Origin: Myxococcales bacterium
GTDB taxonomy: Bacteria > Myxococcota > Myxococcia > Myxococcales > Anaeromyxobacteraceae
NCBI GenBank assembly: GCA_021784495.1
Contig: JAJXSQ010000040.1
Span: 1-11,944, forward strand
Length of the DNA: 11,944 nt
Direction: 5' to 3'
Position numbers and translations under genes: made by a program
Notes under the pieces: model-generated
Database searches by the model: none
Told to the model about the DNA's origin: nothing
The model's input: only the letters and a program-made list of their open reading frames with translations
In this document: piece by piece, positions 1-5,969 of the stretch
Numbering within the stretch: the stretch's first letter is position 1
Layout of the letters: each line of letters opens with the position of its first letter

Positions 1-981
1 GCCGGGCCTCGACGGACGGCCGGTCCTCCCGGGCGGGCGCGCGCTCCGCCGCCGCTGCGAGGCCGGCTCCTCGGGGGTCGTAGCGGACCGGGGGTGGGAG
101 GGGCGCGCGGCGTCGCGCCCCTCGGGTCGGCCTCCTCGCGCGGGGGCGGCGTGCGGCGCGCCGGCCTGGGCCGGCGGGCCGTGGCCGTGGCGGCGAGCCG
201 CCCGGGGGAGCTCCTGCGAGATCGCGGTCCGTCCGGCCTCGCCGCCCTCGAGCCCGACCGCCCGGCGCATCGTCGCCAGCTCCTCGTCGGTCAGATCGCG
301 GAAGTGGCCGGGCCGGAGCCGCTCGACCGTGACGCCGCCGAACTCGGGGCGGAAGAGCCGCAGCACCGGAAGCCCGACCGACTCGCACAGCCGCTTCACC
401 AGGTGGAAGCGCCCCTCCCCGACCACCACCTTGATCCAGGTGTTGCGCTCGGTCCGCTCGTGGAGCTCGGCGACGAGCGCCTGCGCCGGGCCGTCCTCGA
501 GCCGGACGCCCTCCACCATGCGGCGGAGGGCCGCCGGGTCGGGGATCCCCTTGGTCTTCACCAGGTAGACCCGGCGGTGGCCGTAGCGAGGGTGCGCGAG
601 CCGGTTGGCCAGCTCGCCGTCGTCGGTGAAGAGCAGGGCCCCCTCGGCGTCGTAGTCGAGGCGGCCGACCGGGAAGACCCGCTCGGCGACGCCGGTGAGG
701 TAGCCGCGCGCCGTCGGGCGCCCCTGCGGATCGGAGAGGGTCGTGACGCAGCCGGGCGGCTTGTAGAGGAGGAGGGTGCGCCGGGCCCGCCGCCGCTCGA
801 CGGGCTTGCCGTCCAGCACCACGAGATCCCGCCCCGGATCGACCCGGGTCCCGAGCGCGGTGACCACCGTCCCGTTGACCCGCACCCGGCCCGACTGGAT
901 GAACTCCTCGGCCTTGCGCCGGGAGGCGAGCCCGGCCTCGGCGAGGAACTTCTGGAGGCGCGTGCCGCGGGGCTGGCTCAT
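1..981 (-). CDS. rluB: 23S rRNA pseudouridine synthase, RluB/RsuA family (3' end cut by window edge)
   Basis: It isomerises a uridine in 23S rRNA (family role: position 2605 in E. coli, near the peptidyl transferase centre) to pseudouridine. Residues 1-60 form an S4 RNA-binding domain (RLQKFLAEAGLASRRKAEE at 8-26). The catalytic domain follows, with GRLDYDAEG at 106-114, where D109 is the expected catalytic aspartate, then the LVKTKG (140-145) and GRFHLVKRL (190-198) family blocks. The catalytic domain ends near residue 245. From there the frame stays open to the window edge as a low-complexity Arg/Pro/Ala/Gly tail of at least 80 residues, so the stop codon is not visible. The ATG is fixed by an ATGA overlap with the scpB stop and a GGGAGGG Shine-Dalgarno a few bases upstream, which suggests translational coupling. 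RluB is preferred over RsuA because of the scpAB context and the basic tail; the exact target uridine is inferred. Confidence 0.93.
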   Translation of the reverse strand, partial: MSQPRGTRLQKFLAEAGLASRRKAEEFIQSGRVRVNGTVVTALGTRVDPGRDLVVLDGKPVERRRARRTLLLYKPPGCVTTLSDPQGRPTARGYLTGVAERVFPVGRLDYDAEGALLFTDDGELANRLAHPRYGHRRVYLVKTKGIPDPAALRRMVEGVRLEDGPAQALVAELHERTERNTWIKVVVGEGRFHLVKRLCESVGLPVLRLFRPEFGGVTVERLRPGHFRDLTDEELATMRRAVGLEGGEAGRTAISQELPRAARRHGHGPPAQAGAPHAAPARGGRPEGRDAARPSHPRSATTPEEPASQRRRSARPPGRTGRPSRPG

Positions 982-1934
982 GGGGTCCCTCCCTGGTCGT
1001 CGGGGGGCGGCGGCGGCGCGAGGGCCGCCTCGGCGGAGCGGCCGGCGTCGTCGGCGGCCGCGAGGGCCCGCTCCAGCGCCTCGAGCGCGGCGTCGGCCTC
1101 GGCGCGGCCGGCCTCGAGGCCCGCCTGCAGGGCGCCGTCCCCGAGCTCCGCGACCAGCCCCTCGATGGGCGGCTCGGGCGCCTTCTCGACGATCTCGCGG
1201 TGCTCCTCGGAGAGCTCGTGGAACTCCCGGAGCGTCGGGAGGGAGGCGAGGTCCTTCAGCGCGAAGAACTCGAGGAACTCCCGCGTGGTCCCGTAGAGGA
1301 TCGGCCGGCCCGGCTCCTCCTTCTTCCCCAGGATCTTGATCAGCTTGCGCTCCAGGAGCGCCTTGACGACCGCGCCGCAGTCGACGCCGCGGATCTCCTC
1401 GATCTCCGGGCGGGTCACCGGCTGCCGGTAGGCGGCGATGGCCAGCGTCTCGAGCGCCGCGCGGGTGAGGCGCTGGGGCTTCACCCGGAGGAAGCGCCGG
1501 GCGAAGGCGGCGTTGTCGGGCGAGGTCCGGAGCTGCCAGCCGCCGGCCACCTCGTGGAGGACGAGGCCGCAGATCCCCTCCCGGTAGTGGCCGGAGAGCT
1601 GGTCGAGCGCCTTGGCGAGCCGCTCGGCCTCGACGCCGGTGGCGCGGCGCAGCTCCTCGACGGTGAGCGGGCGCTCGGCCAGGAAGAGGAGCGTCTCCAC
1701 CACCGTCCGGACCCGCTCCGGGGAGAGCCGGCGGGCGGCCGCCGCCAGCTTCTCGAAGGGCTCCTCGCGCTCGTCGGCGACGTCGATCTCGGCCGGCTCG
1801 ACCTCGTCGAGGGCCGGGTCGCCCTTCGCCTCCTCCGCCCGCTGGAGGTCGGCCAGCTCCTCCGGCGAGACGGCGGGCGGGGGGCCGGCCTCGCCGCCGG
1901 GGGATGCCGGCGCCGCCGGGTTCGTCTCGCTCAT
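978..1934 (-). CDS. scpB: Segregation and condensation protein B (ScpB), with long N- and C-terminal extensions
   Basis: It is the winged-helix (kite) subunit that binds the ScpA kleisin in the bacterial SMC-ScpAB condensin, which compacts and segregates the chromosome. The conserved core is residues 74-255. It starts RVRTVVETLLFLAERPLTVEE and includes LETLAIAAYRQPVTRPEIEEIRG (161-183) and the second winged helix with ILYGTTREFLEFFAL (212-226). The protein is 318 residues, while compact family members are around 200. The excess is an acidic N-terminal extension (1-73) and an Ala/Glu/Pro-rich C-terminal extension (256-318), both probably disordered. The ATG overlaps the scpA stop as ATGA. A perfect AGGAGG (complement of 1942-1947) sits 7 nt before it, inside scpA, so this start is well supported and the two subunits are probably made by coupled translation. 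Confidence 0.95.
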   Translation of the reverse strand: MSETNPAAPASPGGEAGPPPAVSPEELADLQRAEEAKGDPALDEVEPAEIDVADEREEPFEKLAAAARRLSPERVRTVVETLLFLAERPLTVEELRRATGVEAERLAKALDQLSGHYREGICGLVLHEVAGGWQLRTSPDNAAFARRFLRVKPQRLTRAALETLAIAAYRQPVTRPEIEEIRGVDCGAVVKALLERKLIKILGKKEEPGRPILYGTTREFLEFFALKDLASLPTLREFHELSEEHREIVEKAPEPPIEGLVAELGDGALQAGLEAGRAEADAALEALERALAAADDAGRSAEAALAPPPPPDDQGGTP

Positions 1935-2818
1935 CGGTAGTCCTCCTGCAGCGCGGGGGCGGCCCCGTCGCCGAGGGTCGCGCGGGCCTCGACCAGGATC
2001 TCGGCCGCGGGGCCGGCCTCGTCGGAGGCCGGCTGGTGGATGCGGATCAGCTTCAGCCGGGCCATCTCCAGGATGGCGAGGAAGGTGGCGATGATCGCCG
2101 CGCGGCCGTGCGGCGCGTCGCCCGGCCCCCCGAGCAGCTCGAGGAAGGTGCAGCGCCCCTGGATCCGGAGCTGCTCGATCACCCGGGCGATGGCGTCGGT
2201 GATGCTCAGCCGATCGGTGAAGACCTGGTGGCCGATCTCCGGCCGGGCGCGGGCGAGCGCGCGGTCGAGCGCCTCGATCAGCTTGAAGACGGAGACGTCG
2301 GCGAGCCCCTCGGGCCCCTCGAGCCCCTCCGGTCGCTCGGCGCGGGCCCGGCGGGTGAAGACGGTCCGGTCCAGGATGTCCCGGCCGCCGAGCTCCAGCC
2401 CCGCGGCGCGGTACTTCTGGTAGACGAGGAGCCGGCGGACCAGCTCGGCGCGCGGGTCGCTCCCCGCCTCGTCCGCCGGCGGCGCGTCCTCGGCCACCTC
2501 GGTGCGGGGGAGGAGCAGCCGGCTCTTCATGAGCACCAGCTGCGCCGCCATCTGGAGGAACTCGCCGGCGACGTCGATGTCGAGCGCCTCGAGGAGGCGG
2601 AGCGTCGCCAGGTACCCCTCGGTGATCCGGGCGATGGGGACGTCGAAGAGGTCGACCTGGTGCTCCTTCACGAGGTGGAGGAGGAGGTCGAGTGGCCCCT
2701 CGAAGGGCGGCTCTCCGGGGCGGAGCGGCGGGAGGGAGACGCGGAACGGCCCCCCGCCGGACGCCGGCGGGGCCGCCGCGGCCTCCGCCCCGCCCGTGTC
2801 GCTCCGCGCCCCCGGCAT
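1931..2818 (-). CDS. scpA: Segregation and condensation protein A (ScpA, kleisin)
   Basis: This kleisin bridges the two SMC ATPase heads and recruits ScpB. The N-terminal SMC-binding helical domain carries the ScpA signature FEGPLDLLLHLV at 39-50, followed by DLFDVPIARITEGYL (56-70) and the LVLMKSRLLLP helix (94-104). A Gly/Pro/Glu-rich linker covers about 105-175. The C-terminal winged helix is at about 200-262 (TDRLSITDAI, then FLAILEMARLKLIRIHQ). The length of 295 residues is within the family's normal range. Residues 1-30 are Ala/Gly/Pro-rich and not conserved, so the true start could lie slightly downstream; no strong Shine-Dalgarno precedes the chosen ATG. It lies 24 bp after the trpS stop and overlaps scpB by 4 bp. 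No smc gene is in the window. Confidence 0.95.
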   Translation of the reverse strand: MPGARSDTGGAEAAAAPPASGGGPFRVSLPPLRPGEPPFEGPLDLLLHLVKEHQVDLFDVPIARITEGYLATLRLLEALDIDVAGEFLQMAAQLVLMKSRLLLPRTEVAEDAPPADEAGSDPRAELVRRLLVYQKYRAAGLELGGRDILDRTVFTRRARAERPEGLEGPEGLADVSVFKLIEALDRALARARPEIGHQVFTDRLSITDAIARVIEQLRIQGRCTFLELLGGPGDAPHGRAAIIATFLAILEMARLKLIRIHQPASDEAGPAAEILVEARATLGDGAAPALQEDYR

Positions 2819-2842
2819 GTCCGGCCGATCCCGCGGCGCCGG

Positions 2843-3832
2843 CTACAGCTTCATCGCCGCGCGGACCTGGTCCATGGTGGCGGCCGCCACCGCGCGCGCC
2901 CGGCCGTTCCCGAGCTGGATCAGCTCGTCCAGGTCGCCGGGGCGCGCCAGGAGCGCCTCGCGCCGCTCGCGCATCCGCTCCTGGTCGGGCTCGAGCCGCT
3001 CGAGGAGCTTGCGCTTGCAGTCGACGCAGCCGATGCCGGCGGTGCGGCAGTTCCCGTCCACCCAGGCCACCGTCGCCGGGTCGCTGTAGATCCGGTGCAG
3101 GTAGAAGATGCCGCAGACCTCCGGGTTCCCCGGATCCTGGCGCCGCTTGCGCGCCGGGTCGGTCACCGCCGCCATGATCTTCTTGCGGGTCGACTCGGCC
3201 GGCTCGCCCAGCTCGATCGAGTTGCCGTAGCTCTTCGACATCTTCCGGCCGTCGGTGCCGACCACCTTGGCCGCCTCGGTGAGGAGGGGCTGCGGCTCCG
3301 GGAAGACGGCGCCGTAGTGGCCGTTGAACTTGCGGACGATCTCCCGGGAGAGCTCGAGGTGGGCGACCTGGTCGGCCCCGACCGGCACCCGGGTCGCCTT
3401 GTAGAGGACGATGTCGGCGGTCATGAGCACCGGGTAGCCGAGGAAGCCGTAGAGCGCGAGGTCGCGGTCGGTGAGGTTCTCGCGGATCTCCTTGTAGGAG
3501 GGGGAGCGCTCCAGCCAGCCGAGCGGGGTGATCATCCCCAGGAGGAGGGCGAGCTCGGCGTGCTCCTTCACCTGGCTCTGGACGAAGAGCGTGGCGCGCG
3601 CGGGGTCGATCCCGGCGGCGATGAAGTCGACGAACATCTCCCGCTCGGCCGGCCGGATGGCGTCGGTCTGGTGGTAGCTGGTCGTGAGCGCGTGCCAGTC
3701 GGCGCTGAAGAAGAAGCAGTCGTGCCCCTCCTGGAGCCGCACCCAGTTCGAGAGCGCGCCGTGGAGGTGGCCGAGGTGGAGCCGCCCGGTGGGGCGCATG
3801 CCGGAGACGACGACGGGGCGGGCGGTGGGCAT
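2843..3832 (-). CDS. trpS: Tryptophanyl-tRNA synthetase, predicted [4Fe-4S] type
   Basis: This class I synthetase charges tRNA-Trp with tryptophan. The HIGH-type motif is HLGH at 19-22 (in GMRPTGRLHLGHLHG), KMSKS is at 197-201, and MTADIVLY (137-144) carries the aspartate (D140) that usually contacts tryptophan. The length of 329 residues is typical of bacterial TrpRS. C240, C262, C269 and C272 give C-x21-C-x6-C-x2-C near the anticodon-binding domain. This closely resembles the C-x22-C-x6-C-x2-C pattern that holds a [4Fe-4S] cluster in Thermotoga maritima TrpRS, so cluster binding is inferred. The gene begins 9 bp after the protease stop, and that gap shows no clear Shine-Dalgarno, so it probably relies on read-through or coupling within the operon. 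Confidence 0.96.
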   Translation of the reverse strand: MPTARPVVVSGMRPTGRLHLGHLHGALSNWVRLQEGHDCFFFSADWHALTTSYHQTDAIRPAEREMFVDFIAAGIDPARATLFVQSQVKEHAELALLLGMITPLGWLERSPSYKEIRENLTDRDLALYGFLGYPVLMTADIVLYKATRVPVGADQVAHLELSREIVRKFNGHYGAVFPEPQPLLTEAAKVVGTDGRKMSKSYGNSIELGEPAESTRKKIMAAVTDPARKRRQDPGNPEVCGIFYLHRIYSDPATVAWVDGNCRTAGIGCVDCKRKLLERLEPDQERMRERREALLARPGDLDELIQLGNGRARAVAAATMDQVRAAMKL

Positions 3833-3841
3833 GGTGGGAGA

Positions 3842-4510
3842 TCAGGCGCCGGCGACGAACGAGAGGAAGCGCTCGAGGAGCTCGCTGGCGAGCCCCATCG
3901 GGCCCGACAGGAAGAGGGGCGCGAGGTAGAAGAGGCCGATGAGCAGGAAGGGGGAGAACTGCTGCACGGCGTGCCAGGCGTCGCGGTAGCGGTAGGGGAG
4001 GAGCCAGTCGACGAACCGGCTCCCGTCGAGCGGCGGGATCGGGACCAGGTTGAAGATGGCGAGCACCAGGTTCAGGGTCATCATCGAGCCGAGCAGCGCC
4101 CGGATCGCCGGCTGGTCGACGAGGACGCCGAAGCGGTAGCCGAGGCCGAAGAGGGCGGCGCTCAGGAAGGCGAGCAGGACGTTCGAGGCCGGCCCGGCGA
4201 GCGCGGTGAGGGCCATCCCCGCCCCCATGCTCACGTCGCGCCGGAAGCGGGTGGGATCGACGGGGACGGGGCGCGCCCAGCCGAAGAAGGGCATCCCCGG
4301 GAAGATCACCGAGAGCGCGGGGAGGAGGAGCGTCCCCACCGGGTCGATGTGGGGGATGGGGTTGAGCGTGAGTCGGCCGAGCCGCTCGGCGGTGTCGTCG
4401 CCGAGGCGCGCGGCGGTCCACGCGTGCGCGTACTCGTGCACGGTGAGCGACAGCAGCATGGGGATGAGCGCCGCGAGCGCGCGGAGCAGGAGATCTGGGG
4501 ACAACGGCAA
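3842..4510 (-). CDS. Site-2 protease family (M50) zinc metalloprotease, multi-spanning membrane protein
   Basis: It is a small integral-membrane metalloprotease of the M50 group found next to xerD/trpS/scpA in many bacteria; its substrate is not known. The zinc-binding HExxH motif is H25-E26-Y-A-H29, inside the first hydrophobic helix. NPIPHIDPVGT follows at 50-60. The third ligand motif NLVPIPPLDGSR is at 154-165, with D162 as the expected zinc ligand. Four or five hydrophobic segments are visible (about 9-24, 57-72, 97-124, 136-156, 186-202). At 222 residues it lacks the PDZ domain of RseP. The frame has no upstream ATG. TTG at 4508-4510 gives 222 residues, but TTG at 4502-4504 has better spacing (6 nt) to an AGAGGGG sequence, so the true protein may be two residues shorter. 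It starts about 45 bp after xerD. Confidence 0.9.
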   Translation of the reverse strand: MPLSPDLLLRALAALIPMLLSLTVHEYAHAWTAARLGDDTAERLGRLTLNPIPHIDPVGTLLLPALSVIFPGMPFFGWARPVPVDPTRFRRDVSMGAGMALTALAGPASNVLLAFLSAALFGLGYRFGVLVDQPAIRALLGSMMTLNLVLAIFNLVPIPPLDGSRFVDWLLPYRYRDAWHAVQQFSPFLLIGLFYLAPLFLSGPMGLASELLERFLSFVAGA

Positions 4511-4513
4511 CCC

Positions 4514-4535
4514 CTCTCGGAGAGAACGGTTCTCT
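4514..4535. repeat. Two overlapping short palindromes between xerD and the M50 protease
   Basis: CTCTC-g-GAGAG (4514-4524) and AGAGAAC-g-GTTCTCT (4521-4535) share the bases AGAG, so only one hairpin can form at a time. The minus-strand AGAGGGG sequence that may serve as ribosome binding site of the M50 gene lies at 4511-4517, overlapping the CTCTC arm. It could tune translation of the protease or be an operator. There is no U-tract, so a terminator is unlikely. Function is inferred. Confidence 0.45.
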
Positions 4536-4555
4536 AGCAGCGCCGGCGGATCGGG

Positions 4556-5488
4556 TCAACGCGGCGGGGGCCTGGTCCGGGGGGCGGCGGCGTGGGCGCG
4601 CGGGTGGTGGCGGTCGTAGATCCGCCGCGCCCGGGTCGCGTCGACGTGGGTGTAGATCTGGGTCGTGGAGACGTCGGCGTGGCCGAGGAGCTCCTGGACC
4701 ACCCGCAGGTCGGCCCCCCCGCCGAGCAGGTGGGTCGCGAAGGAGTGGCGGAGGGTGTGGGGCGAGGCCCGGCGCCCGAGCCCGGCTCGCCGGGCCCAGC
4801 GCCCGAGGAGCTTCCCGAAGCCCTGGCGCGTCATCCGCCCGCCGCGCGGGGTGACGAAGAGCTCCGGCGATCGGCGGCCCCGGAGGAGCTGCTCCCGGCC
4901 GGCGTCGAGGTAGGCGCGGACCGCGTCGGCGGCCGGCGCCCCGACCGGCACCAGCCGCTCCTTGCTCCCCTTCCCTCTCGCCAGGAGCACGCGGGTCTCG
5001 AGGTCGAGGTCGTTGAGCCGGAGCGAGACGAGCTCCGAGACCCGGAGGCCGGTCGCGTAGAGGAGCTCGAGCATCGCCCGGTCGCGGCGCCCGGCGGGCG
5101 TGCGGGGATCCGGCGCGGCGACGAGGCGGAGGCACTCCTCCGCGGAGAGGACGGCCGGCAGCGGGCGGCCGGTGCGCGGGGAGTCGATCTCGTCGGTCGG
5201 GTCGAGCGGGGCCAGCCGCTCGGCGGCGAGCAGCCGGTGGAGCGCGCGGATCGCCGACAGGGCGCGGGCCTGGGAGCGCGCCGAGAGCCCGTCGGCGGCG
5301 AGCCGCTCGAGGTGGGCGAGGACGTCGGCGGGGCCGACCGCCGCCCAGCCTCCGACGCCGCGCGCCTCGAGGGAGGCGCGGTAGCGCCGGAGGTCGTGGG
5401 CGTAGGCCTCGACGCTGTTGCGGGCGAGGCCGCGCTCGACGGCGGCGTGGGCGAGGAAGCGCTCGATCGCCGGCTCGAGGGGCGCCAT
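4556..5488 (-). CDS. xerD: Tyrosine site-specific recombinase XerD (XerC/XerD family)
   Basis: It resolves chromosome dimers at dif, together with a XerC partner and FtsK. The N-terminal SAM-like core-binding domain is at 1-105 (IERFLAHAAVERGLARNSVEAYAHDL, 8-33). The catalytic domain follows with all expected active-site residues: R149 in ATGLRVSEL, K173 in GKGSKERLVP, H244 and R247 in PHTLRHSFATHLL, H270 in ELLGHADVS, and nucleophile Y279 in TTQIYTHV. The length of 310 residues fits XerC/D, with a short Pro/Arg/Ala tail from about 296. XerD rather than XerC is inferred from the operon with trpS and scpAB; the other paralogue is not in the window. It is the first gene of the left operon. Its ATG has no Shine-Dalgarno but has a TATCCT 9 nt upstream. 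Confidence 0.92.
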   Translation of the reverse strand: MAPLEPAIERFLAHAAVERGLARNSVEAYAHDLRRYRASLEARGVGGWAAVGPADVLAHLERLAADGLSARSQARALSAIRALHRLLAAERLAPLDPTDEIDSPRTGRPLPAVLSAEECLRLVAAPDPRTPAGRRDRAMLELLYATGLRVSELVSLRLNDLDLETRVLLARGKGSKERLVPVGAPAADAVRAYLDAGREQLLRGRRSPELFVTPRGGRMTRQGFGKLLGRWARRAGLGRRASPHTLRHSFATHLLGGGADLRVVQELLGHADVSTTQIYTHVDATRARRIYDRHHPRAHAAAPRTRPPPR

Positions 5489-5497
5489 TCGGTCGAG

Positions 5498-5525
5498 AGG
5501 ATAGCGGCGGTGGAGCCGGCGTCCA
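5498..5525 (-). promoter_or_regulatory. Candidate xerD operon promoter (leaderless type)
   Basis: On the minus strand TGGACG (complement of 5520-5525, 4/6 to TTGACA), a 16-nt spacer and TATCCT (complement of 5498-5503) are followed 9 nt later by the xerD ATG. Transcription from this -10 would start within a few bases of the ATG, which agrees with the missing Shine-Dalgarno. Hexamer matches are modest in GC-rich DNA, so this is a prediction. Confidence 0.4.
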
Positions 5526-5596
5526 GTCCAGGACGAGCCCTCCCGGCCACGGCACGCCCCATCTGGGACGCGACCTTCGGGAATCGATCCGGATGG

Positions 5597-5638
5597 CGTG
5601 ATGCGTCACGGGTGTGACTGTCTACTTGCGTCACACCC
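5597..5638. promoter_or_regulatory. Operator-like cluster of GTCAC/GTGAC half-sites
   Basis: A 9-bp perfect inverted repeat GGGTGTGAC (5610-5618) / GTCACACCC (5630-5638) with an 11-bp spacer adjoins a second dyad CGTGA (5597-5601) / TCACG (5606-5610). TGCGTCAC also occurs as a direct repeat at 5602-5609 and 5627-5634, with 25-bp periodicity. Four alternating GTGA/TCAC half-sites within 42 bp suggest binding by a dimeric regulator. It lies about 110-150 bp upstream of xerD and over 330 bp upstream of the cytochrome. The regulator is unknown. Confidence 0.45.
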
Positions 5639-5683
5639 CTACGCACTATGAACAACACTACGACAACGGCGGTACGTATACAT

Positions 5684-5705
5684 GTGGGTGTGTCGGATGA
5701 CCCAC
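5684..5705. repeat. Hairpin GTGGGT / ACCCAC
   Basis: Perfect 6-bp arms (5684-5689 and 5700-5705) enclose a 10-nt loop, at the edge of the AT-rich island and just before an A-rich stretch. It could be part of a structured leader or a protein-binding dyad. No known RNA family was recognised. Confidence 0.35.
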
Positions 5706-5733
5706 CTTACCAAAAAAATCTGGAACCGTTACG

Positions 5734-5748
5734 CCGTCAAAAAGACGG
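5734..5748. repeat. Hairpin CCGTC-AAAAA-GACGG
   Basis: A perfect 5-bp stem with an A5 loop. It can be extended by ACG/CGT pairing (5731-5733 with 5752-5754) across a 3-nt bulge. On the plus strand it is followed by GCGTTTGTG and on the minus strand by CGTAACGG. Neither is a proper U-tract, so it is not called a terminator. Confidence 0.35.
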
Positions 5749-5767
5749 TGGCGTTTGTGAGCAAAAG

Positions 5768-5786
5768 TTGCGTCCTGACGCGCGTC
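5768..5786. repeat. Overlapping GACG/CGTC palindromes
   Basis: GCGTC-ct-GACGC (5770-5781) overlaps the perfect 10-bp palindrome GACGCGCGTC (5777-5786). The segment begins with TTGCGTC, which also occurs at 5626-5632 in the upstream operator-like cluster. With the hairpin at 5734-5748 this makes five CGTC/GACG elements in about 55 bp, all 180-240 bp upstream of the cytochrome start. Confidence 0.35.
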
Positions 5787-5960
5787 AAGGTCGAGGGTGG
5801 ATCGCGGGCGCACCATCGCGCGAGTCGGACAACCCGATGCCGTCGACTGGATCCCGGATCCCGGGTCTCCGGCAGGCGCGGCGAGCGGAGGGCGGAACGA
5901 CGGTCGTGAAGGCGAGGCCGTATCCACTGCCACGGGCGTGACCACCGGTCGCGCCTAGAC

Positions 5961-5966
5961 GGAGAG
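5961..5966 (+). promoter_or_regulatory. Ribosome binding site of the decaheme cytochrome
   Basis: GGAGAG ends 3 nt before the ATG at 5970. It is the only Shine-Dalgarno-like sequence upstream of an ATG that leads directly into a lipoprotein signal peptide, and it fixes this start. Confidence 0.6.
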
Positions 5967-5969
5967 TTC

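Larger units (their letters stand above)
5489..5969. other. Divergent intergenic region between xerD and the cytochrome, with AT-rich island
   Basis: No credible gene lies in these 481 bp. Small open frames exist on both strands but lack ribosome binding sites and sensible composition. G+C falls to about one half at 5641-5760, while the flanking genes are far richer. The segment includes runs such as CAAAAAAATC (5711-5720), the palindromic TACGTATACATGT stretch (5673-5685) and several hairpins and repeats listed separately. It probably contains the promoters of both flanking transcription units and an untranslated leader for the cytochrome. Confidence 0.7.

Noticed and set aside
1904..4537. 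877-codon plus-strand open frame
   Set aside because: Antisense to scpA, trpS and the protease. Its composition is the reverse-strand shadow of high-GC codons and it has no recognisable domain.
978..5609. 1543-codon minus-strand open frame spanning scpB to xerD
   Set aside because: Only its last 318 codons are a gene (scpB). The rest is a GC-rich shadow of scpA, trpS, the M50 gene and xerD, all with clear motifs in other frames.
5615..5629. Sigma-54 promoter (TGACTG...TTGC)
   Set aside because: The invariant GG of the -24 element is GA here, so the match fails at the most conserved position.
5613..5635. CRP/FNR site TGTGA...TCACA
   Set aside because: The half-sites are 13 bp apart instead of the 6 bp (CRP) or 4 bp (FNR, TTGAT) spacing, so the family cannot be assigned.
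5734..5756. Intrinsic terminator in the intergenic region
   Set aside because: The hairpin has only a 5-bp uninterrupted stem and no U-tract on either strand, and no gene reads into it.
5648..5941. Small open frames on both strands in the divergent intergenic region
   Set aside because: No Shine-Dalgarno, no recognisable motif, and they overlap each other on opposite strands.
5640..5960. GEMM-I (c-di-GMP / cGAMP) riboswitch ahead of the cytochrome
   Set aside because: Expected from Geobacter biology, but the GACGCAAAGCC core and the GGUUACCG receptor are not visible on either strand. The nearest text (GACGCAACTT on the minus strand) does not fit.
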